Below, in pieces: positions 6,879 to 11,338 of a stretch of 11,338 bases of DNA. The number at the start of each line of letters is the position of its first letter. Positions within the stretch are counted from its first letter, which is position 1. The notes under the pieces were generated by a model. That model did no database searches, was not told the DNA's origin, and saw only the letters and a program-made list of their open reading frames with translations. This DNA is from Mollicutes bacterium. GTDB taxonomy: Bacteria; Bacillota_I; Bacilli_A; Izemoplasmatales; Izemoplasmataceae. The position numbers and the translations under genes were made by a program. The DNA lies in NCBI GenBank assembly GCA_003559585.1, contig PWKX01000162.1, forward strand, positions 1-11,338, read 5' to 3'.

Positions 6879-6910
6879 TGGTATAATATACGGTGAAATG
6901 GGGGTTTCAC
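6879..6910 (+). promoter_or_regulatory. lacI-type gene promoter and inverted repeat around its ribosome binding site
   Basis: TGGTATAAT (6879-6887) is a perfect extended -10. Transcription would begin near 6894, exactly where GTGAAA (6893-6898) starts. That sequence pairs with TTTCAC (6905-6910) over the loop TGGGGG. The G-run in the loop is the only ribosome-binding-like sequence before ATG 6913, so a hairpin at the extreme 5' end of the mRNA would present or hide it. As DNA the repeat could also be an operator for self-control. Confidence 0.55.
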
Positions 6911-6912
6911 AC

Positions 6913-7926
6913 ATGAGAAAAACCATATATGATATCGCCAAAGAATTAAACGTGGCACCATCCACCGTTTCTAAGGCATTAAACAATAAAAGTGGCATTA
7001 GTGAAAAGATGCGTCAAAAAATCCAACAATACGCCAAAGATGTGCGTTATTACGCCGATTGGAACGCATCAAAACTAAAAACAAAACGTAGTTTTTCGAT
7101 TGGTGTTGTCTATTCTGAAGATTTAGACATTGGGTTAGAACACACCTTTTTTTCCAGCATTCTTCAAAGCTTTAAATCGTATGTTGAAGCCCATGGGTAT
7201 GAGATTACTTTTGTGATCAGTAATCTGGGGAACCGGGAGATCAGTTACTTAGATTTTTGTTTACATAAAAACATTGATGGCGTCTTCATTGTGACCAGTT
7301 TACCTGGGGACCCATATTTAAAAGAACTGGTTAACTCTGATATCTCTTGTGTCACCACCGATATTTATCACGAAAACCTATTCACCGTCATCAGCGATAA
7401 CGTCGATGGGGCCAAGCAAGCTGTGAGGTATTTACACCAAATGGGACACACAAAGATTGCGCATGTGTCTGAGCGGCATTTTTTCCCAGCCGCACGTGAA
7501 AGACTAGAAGGGTTTTATGAGGCCATGCGTGAATTAAACTTGCCCGTGCAAGATGAACACATCATCATGTGTGAGTATTATGCCTTTGAGTATGGATATG
7601 AAGCCGGTCAGCGTTTTTTGGCTTTAGACGACCGTCCAACGGCGGTGTTTGTGGTTGCTGATATCATTGCCATGGGATTCATAAGCGCGTTAAAAGAAGC
7701 TGGTTTAAACGTGCCAGATGATGTCTCTGTGATTGGGTTTGATGACATCCCCTTCGCCAAACACTATGAACCGAAATTAACAACGATTTCACAAAACACG
7801 ACCAAACTCGGTGAAAAAGCGGCCGATCATTTACTGAAACAAATGAATGAAAAAACCGGTGTGCGCAGTGGAACTGAGAAGGTTCCTGTTGAATTAATTG
7901 TCCGCGATTCTGTGAAAAAGTGCTAA
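6913..7926 (+). CDS. LacI-family transcriptional repressor of the sugar locus
   Basis: A 337-residue regulator, a normal length for the family. The N-terminus, TIYDIAKELNVAPSTVSKAL (4-23), is a textbook LacI helix-turn-helix, and the hinge WNASKLKTKRS (50-60) places Leu55 where the DNA minor groove is prised open. The rest is a periplasmic-binding-protein-like sugar sensor ending with the family phrase SVIGFDDIPFAKHYEPKLTT. I choose ATG 6913. The upstream in-frame ATG 6898 would leave almost no leader after the -10 box (6882-6887), and LacI proteins usually begin a few residues before the DIAK motif. Lying between GH3 and GH94, it is expected to bind the CG-centred palindromes in both promoters and to release them on binding a beta-glucoside or its breakdown product. 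The effector is not readable from sequence. A strong terminator follows immediately. Confidence 0.93.
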   Translation: MRKTIYDIAKELNVAPSTVSKALNNKSGISEKMRQKIQQYAKDVRYYADWNASKLKTKRSFSIGVVYSEDLDIGLEHTFFSSILQSFKSYVEAHGYEITFVISNLGNREISYLDFCLHKNIDGVFIVTSLPGDPYLKELVNSDISCVTTDIYHENLFTVISDNVDGAKQAVRYLHQMGHTKIAHVSERHFFPAARERLEGFYEAMRELNLPVQDEHIIMCEYYAFEYGYEAGQRFLALDDRPTAVFVVADIIAMGFISALKEAGLNVPDDVSVIGFDDIPFAKHYEPKLTTISQNTTKLGEKAADHLLKQMNEKTGVRSGTEKVPVELIVRDSVKKC

Positions 7927-7954
7927 ACAGTAGCCTCGAGCTACTGTTTTTTTT
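7925..7954 (+). terminator. Rho-independent terminator of the lacI-type gene
   Basis: AAACAGTAGC (7925-7934) pairs with GCTACTGTTT (7940-7949) over a CTCGA loop, with eight T from 7947 to 7954. The stem begins inside the TAA stop codon. Confidence 0.95.
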
Positions 7955-7981
7955 ATGGTGTTTTCGCCATGAAAAAAAAGC

Positions 7982-8010
7982 TTTACGGAAACCGGTTTTT
8001 ATATTATAAT
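7982..8010 (+). promoter_or_regulatory. Promoter and LacI-type operator of the GH94-transporter operon
   Basis: TTTACG (7982-7987) and TATAAT (8005-8010) are a -35/-10 pair with a 17-base spacer. Eight A directly upstream (7972-7979) may act as an UP element. The spacer contains AAACCGGTTT (7989-7998), a perfect CG-centred palindrome matching AAAMCGKTTT like the site at the GH3 promoter. A repressor there would cover the polymerase binding site. Transcription would start near 8017. Confidence 0.75.
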
Positions 8011-8016
8011 ACCTAT

Positions 8017-8084
8017 ATGTTAAGGTTTGCATAAAAAGATAAAAACCAGCCTTAAAGACGCAGTAATAGAATGGAGTTAGCTTT
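8017..8084 (+). promoter_or_regulatory. 5' leader of the GH94 gene
   Basis: The leader is about 68 bases. TTAAGG (8020-8025) and CCTTAA (8050-8055) form an inverted repeat with a 24-base loop, which may be chance. GGAG (8073-8076), 8 bases before ATG 8085, is the ribosome binding site that fixes the start. No known riboswitch is recognised. Confidence 0.35.
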
Positions 8085-10760
8085 ATGAAAAGTCAATTGA
8101 CACTGAATGGTAATGGGTCTTTTCACATTACCAATGTCACCAGTTTAAGTTATACCTACTTTCCGCTTTGCAACACCAAAGCGATGAAAAGTTCCATAGG
8201 TCCAACGCTGAGTGGCGATGCTAAAAAAGATCAACATAGTTTTTTATTATTGCCGGTCACGATTGAAGATTTAGACCAATCACCCATGAAACGCAATATG
8301 TATTTTCGTGTGAATGATTCGTTTACTTGGAGTGTGACGGGTCAAACACCAACACAGATTTTAACACCCGATAAAGTTGATCTTTACGGGGATTTTTTAG
8401 TGCATAAAATTGTCCGCAAGCATGCGTTATTCACATGCGTGATAGAAAGTTTTGTGCCTGCGAATGATGCGTATCAAGAACTACATAAAATCACCATGAC
8501 GAATACAAAAGACAAGCCTTTAAAGATAAAAGGTGTCGTGGGGGTGCCGATTTTTGGCCGCAGTGCGGCAAACATCCGTGACCACCGTCATGTCACCTCA
8601 CTGTTAAACCGTGTCAAAATCACCGAACAAGGGGTGATTAATCATCCCACCTTTTCTTTTGATGAACGTGGTCATACATTAAATGATGTTCAGTATGCTG
8701 TGTTTGCTAAAAGCACCCACCATGAAAATGTGCATCGTTTCCACCCCACCTTAGAGACCTTTAAAGGGGAAGGTCAAACGCTATTAGACCCACAGGTCGT
8801 CAAAGAAGATGTTGAAAATACCTATCAACCCGACGATGTGGTTGAAGGCTATGAGGCCATGGCTGGGATGGCCTATGAGCCGGTTAGTTTAAAACCAGGC
8901 GATTCGATGTCGTTTGTGTTATCACTTGGCATCGCAACGGATGAAGCTGAACTCTTGAAGATGAGTCAAGCTTTAAGCGTTGAAACGTTTGAGGCCTTAA
9001 AAGATGATACAAAGCAAGCTTGGAAGCGGCAATTAGCACCCTTATCATTTCAATTCACAGACACAACATTAAATGGATGGTTGAAGTGGGTGACCTTACA
9101 ACCGATATTGCGCCGTATTTATGGCAATTCCTTTATGCCACACCATGATTATGGGCTTGGTGGTAAAGGCTGGCGTGATTTATGGCAAGATTTGTTGGCG
9201 CTGATTTTGATGGATCCATCAAATGTTAAAGACATGTTGGTGAACAACTTTAAAGGCGTTCGCATCGATGGGTCAAATGCGACCATCATTGGGGATGAAC
9301 CAGGTGTGTTTTTAGCAGACCGTAACAATATTGCCCGCACATGGATGGATCACGGCAGTTGGCCGCTTTTGACGACGAAGTTATACCTAGATCACAGCGG
9401 TGATTTGGCTCTCTTGTTTGAACAGGTGCCTTACTTCCAAGATCAGTTTACCCATTACACCAAAAAAGTCATCAAAGACTTTGAACCAGGTGAAAACAGT
9501 TTAAAAACAACCAACCATGAGGTCTATCAAGGATCGGTGTTTGAACACTTACTTCTACAAAACATAGTCCCTTATTACAACGTCGGCAAACACAATAACA
9601 TCCGTTTAGAAGATGCCGATTGGAATGACGGGTTAGACATGGCCAGCCAACAAGGTGAGTCGGTGGCTTTTACCGCGTTTTATGGTCAAAACTTAAAGTC
9701 CTTAGCCGATATGTTAACCACCTTAGCCGCGCAAGGGGTTGAAACAATAACCTTGCTTAAAGAACTTGATTTATTGTTAGAACCTGTGGCACAAGACGCG
9801 GTGCAAGCCAAACAAGCGCGTCTTAAAAGATATTTTGATATTGTCGCCAGTGGCATCACGGGTAAAAAGACCACACATAAAACAAAAGTGTTAGCTGAGC
9901 GCTTAGGTAAAAAAGGCGAAGCACTCTTAAATCAAGTGCAAACCAATGAATGGTTAGAAGACGGTGATGAGGGTTGGTTTAATGGTTATTATGATAACGA
10001 TGCCTTACCCCTAGATGATGTTAAAAACAAAGACATGACCTTAACTGGGCAAGTGTTTGCCATCATGAGTGGTGCCGCAACGGATTCGCAAATTAAAACA
10101 ATCATCAACAGTGCCGATCAACACCTTTATGATCAAACGGTTGGTGGCTACAAGTTAAATACCAATTTTAATGAGGTCAAAACCAACATGGGCCGATTAT
10201 TTGGGTTTGCCTATGGCCATAAAGAAAATGGTGCGATGTTTTCTCATATGGCAGTGATGTATGCCAATGCGCTTTATAAACGCGGGTTTGTTGAGGCAGG
10301 TTATAAAGTGATTGATGCCATCTATCGCCAAAGCATGAACTTAGAAAAGGCAAAGATGTACCCAGGCATCCCTGAATATTTTGACCCGAAAGGCAGAGGC
10401 ATGTATTCGTATTTAACGGGCTCAGCCAGTTGGATGATCTTAACGATGATTACCGAAGTCTTTGGGGTGAAAGGTGATGTAGGCCTGCCAGTCTTTGAAC
10501 CAAAATTATTAAAAACTCAGTTTAACGATCAAACCGAATTAACGATCAATACGATCTTACATGAACAACCGATTAAGGTAACCTATCAAAACCCCTTAGG
10601 TTTGAGTTTTGGTGCCTATGAGATTGAAACAATCACCGTTGATCAAAAGCATGTGGCCTTCACGAGAACCACATTTGGTGTTAAACTAAACCACACCTTA
10701 CACGGTGAACATGTCATCATCAAATTAAACCATAAAAAAGAAAGTGGGAAAAAGACATGA
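8085..10760 (+). CDS. GH94 inverting disaccharide phosphorylase, laminaribiose phosphorylase candidate
   Basis: An 891-residue protein of the GH94 phosphorylase family, which splits a beta-glucoside with inorganic phosphate into alpha-glucose 1-phosphate and a shorter sugar. An N-terminal beta-sandwich region (about 1-310) precedes an (alpha/alpha)6 barrel. GKGWRDLWQDL (360-370) is the substrate-recognition motif. EDADWNDGLDM (509-519) holds the catalytic acid, most probably Asp512 by analogy with cellobiose phosphorylase. KENGAMFSH (713-721) and YLTGSASWM (776-784) supply the phosphate-binding His721 and Thr778. There is no signal peptide, so it is cytoplasmic. Acholeplasma laidlawii has a characterised GH94 laminaribiose phosphorylase of similar size, which makes beta-1,3-glucobiose the first guess. 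Cellobiose or a beta-1,2 sugar is not excluded. The stop overlaps the start of the permease gene (ATGA), so they form one operon and the sugar is probably brought in by that transporter. Confidence 0.9.
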   Translation: MKSQLTLNGNGSFHITNVTSLSYTYFPLCNTKAMKSSIGPTLSGDAKKDQHSFLLLPVTIEDLDQSPMKRNMYFRVNDSFTWSVTGQTPTQILTPDKVDLYGDFLVHKIVRKHALFTCVIESFVPANDAYQELHKITMTNTKDKPLKIKGVVGVPIFGRSAANIRDHRHVTSLLNRVKITEQGVINHPTFSFDERGHTLNDVQYAVFAKSTHHENVHRFHPTLETFKGEGQTLLDPQVVKEDVENTYQPDDVVEGYEAMAGMAYEPVSLKPGDSMSFVLSLGIATDEAELLKMSQALSVETFEALKDDTKQAWKRQLAPLSFQFTDTTLNGWLKWVTLQPILRRIYGNSFMPHHDYGLGGKGWRDLWQDLLALILMDPSNVKDMLVNNFKGVRIDGSNATIIGDEPGVFLADRNNIARTWMDHGSWPLLTTKLYLDHSGDLALLFEQVPYFQDQFTHYTKKVIKDFEPGENSLKTTNHEVYQGSVFEHLLLQNIVPYYNVGKHNNIRLEDADWNDGLDMASQQGESVAFTAFYGQNLKSLADMLTTLAAQGVETITLLKELDLLLEPVAQDAVQAKQARLKRYFDIVASGITGKKTTHKTKVLAERLGKKGEALLNQVQTNEWLEDGDEGWFNGYYDNDALPLDDVKNKDMTLTGQVFAIMSGAATDSQIKTIINSADQHLYDQTVGGYKLNTNFNEVKTNMGRLFGFAYGHKENGAMFSHMAVMYANALYKRGFVEAGYKVIDAIYRQSMNLEKAKMYPGIPEYFDPKGRGMYSYLTGSASWMILTMITEVFGVKGDVGLPVFEPKLLKTQFNDQTELTINTILHEQPIKVTYQNPLGLSFGAYEIETITVDQKHVAFTRTTFGVKLNHTLHGEHVIIKLNHKKESGKKT

Positions 10761-11338
10761 AAAAAAAGGTCTCGATTGAAAAGAAGCGTGCCAAATATGG
10801 GTACTTATTTATCGCACCGATGCTGATTGTGTTTTTAACCTTCAGCATTTACCCGATTTTATACACGTTATATTTAAGCTTCACCAATTATAGAGGCACC
10901 GTTGACCCGCAGTGGGTTGGCATTGAAAACTATGTGCGTGTGTTCAACGACATGCGGTTTAGAGAGTCGTTGATGAACACCGTTAGAATTTGGAGCATTA
11001 ACATTGTGTTGCAAGTGGGTCTAGCGTTCTTGTTGATCATGGTGTTCTCAGATCTAAAATATAAGTTTAAAGGCTTGAAAATCTTCCGTTTGGTGTTTTA
11101 CTTGCCGAACTTAATCGCCGCGGCTTCTGTGGCACTGATTTTTAGGATGATGTTAAACACCGATTACGGCATTATCAATGAAATGTTGTTCAGATTAAAC
11201 TTAATTTCAACCGCGATTCCATGGTTAGAAGATACGATGTTGGCGCAGCTGTCTGTGGCTAACATCCAAACGTGGATGTGGTTTGGTAATTCATTCATTT
11301 TATTTATGGCCGCGGTCCAAGCGGTCAACAAAGAAGGG
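10757..11338 (+). CDS. Sugar ABC transporter permease (MalF/UgpA type), 3'-truncated by the window edge
   Basis: The first 194 codons of a binding-protein-dependent sugar permease. A positively charged start (MKKKVSIEKKRAKYG) is followed by a first helix with APMLIVFLTFSIYPILYTLY, and the phrase LSFTNYRGT then WVGIENYVRVF is typical of MalF/UgpA-type permeases. Further helices follow at about 78-97, 111-131 and 164-190. The visible part ends at MAAVQAVNKEG, just where the EAA motif that docks the ATPase should begin, so the second half lies beyond the window. ATG 10757 overlaps the GH94 stop (ATGA), and translation is probably coupled, as only a weak GGGA precedes it. A partner permease and a solute-binding protein should lie to the right. 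The likely cargo is the beta-glucoside used by the GH94 enzyme. Confidence 0.93.
   Translation, partial: MKKKVSIEKKRAKYGYLFIAPMLIVFLTFSIYPILYTLYLSFTNYRGTVDPQWVGIENYVRVFNDMRFRESLMNTVRIWSINIVLQVGLAFLLIMVFSDLKYKFKGLKIFRLVFYLPNLIAAASVALIFRMMLNTDYGIINEMLFRLNLISTAIPWLEDTMLAQLSVANIQTWMWFGNSFILFMAAVQAVNKEG

Noticed and set aside
6898..6912. Upstream ATG 6898 as start of the LacI-type protein
   Set aside because: It would be nearly leaderless after the -10 box at 6882-6887 and adds residues not expected before the helix-turn-helix.
7679..8032. 117-residue reverse-strand frame over the end of the lacI-type gene
   Set aside because: It runs antisense through a conserved gene end, its terminator and the GH94 promoter; the composition is not protein-like.
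1..11338. Mycoplasma-type code (TGA as Trp)
   Set aside because: TGA ends the hydrolase and GH94 frames exactly at overlapping ATG codons, and conserved Trp positions use TGG.
1..11338. Mobile elements, CRISPR arrays, tRNA or rRNA genes
   Set aside because: No transposase, regularly spaced repeats, long terminal repeats or tRNA-like sequence could be seen.

Overview
The window looks like chromosome of a low-GC Gram-positive-type bacterium, most plausibly an Acholeplasma-like Mollicute or a relative. This is inferred from the AT-rich codon use (TTA Leu, AAA Lys), AGGAGG-type ribosome binding sites, TATAAT promoters and short hairpin-plus-T-run terminators. Trp is encoded by TGG, and TGA ends the first hydrolase gene and the GH94 gene, so the standard bacterial code is used rather than the Mycoplasma code. 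All real genes are on the + strand. I see no tRNA, rRNA, CRISPR array or insertion sequence.

Left part (1-2420): the 3' end of an alpha/beta-hydrolase gene is followed, after a 70-base leader with a 5-codon overlapping mini-ORF and a hairpin, by an ABC-F ATPase gene. This class acts on ribosomes and includes antibiotic target-protection proteins. A small two-helix membrane protein comes next, and a clear terminator closes the unit.

Middle part (2421-4500): a gene-poor stretch has a possible decayed reading frame, then a classical short-chain dehydrogenase with its own extended -10 promoter and terminator. A second gene-poor stretch contains a promoter with two inverted repeats, leading to a six-helix membrane protein that resembles the DUF1097/YcdZ family. 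One clear terminator and a weaker one follow.

Right part (4500-11338): a beta-glucoside utilisation locus. It holds a cytoplasmic GH3 beta-glucosidase-type enzyme, a LacI-family repressor and a GH94 disaccharide phosphorylase, whose stop codon overlaps the start of a MalF-type sugar ABC transporter permease cut by the window edge. The GH3 gene and the GH94-permease operon each carry a CG-centred palindrome of the form AAAMCGKTTT at the promoter. These are natural candidate operators for the LacI protein encoded between them. The picture is import of a short beta-glucan, phosphorolysis by GH94 to glucose 1-phosphate plus sugar, and hydrolysis by GH3, under one regulator. The GH94 protein may be a laminaribiose phosphorylase, because such an enzyme is known from Acholeplasma laidlawii; substrate identity cannot be proved from sequence alone. 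No wholly new system is obvious. The most interesting leads are the two-operator regulon, the hairpin around the lacI ribosome binding site, the GH3 C-terminal extension and the ABC-F leader.
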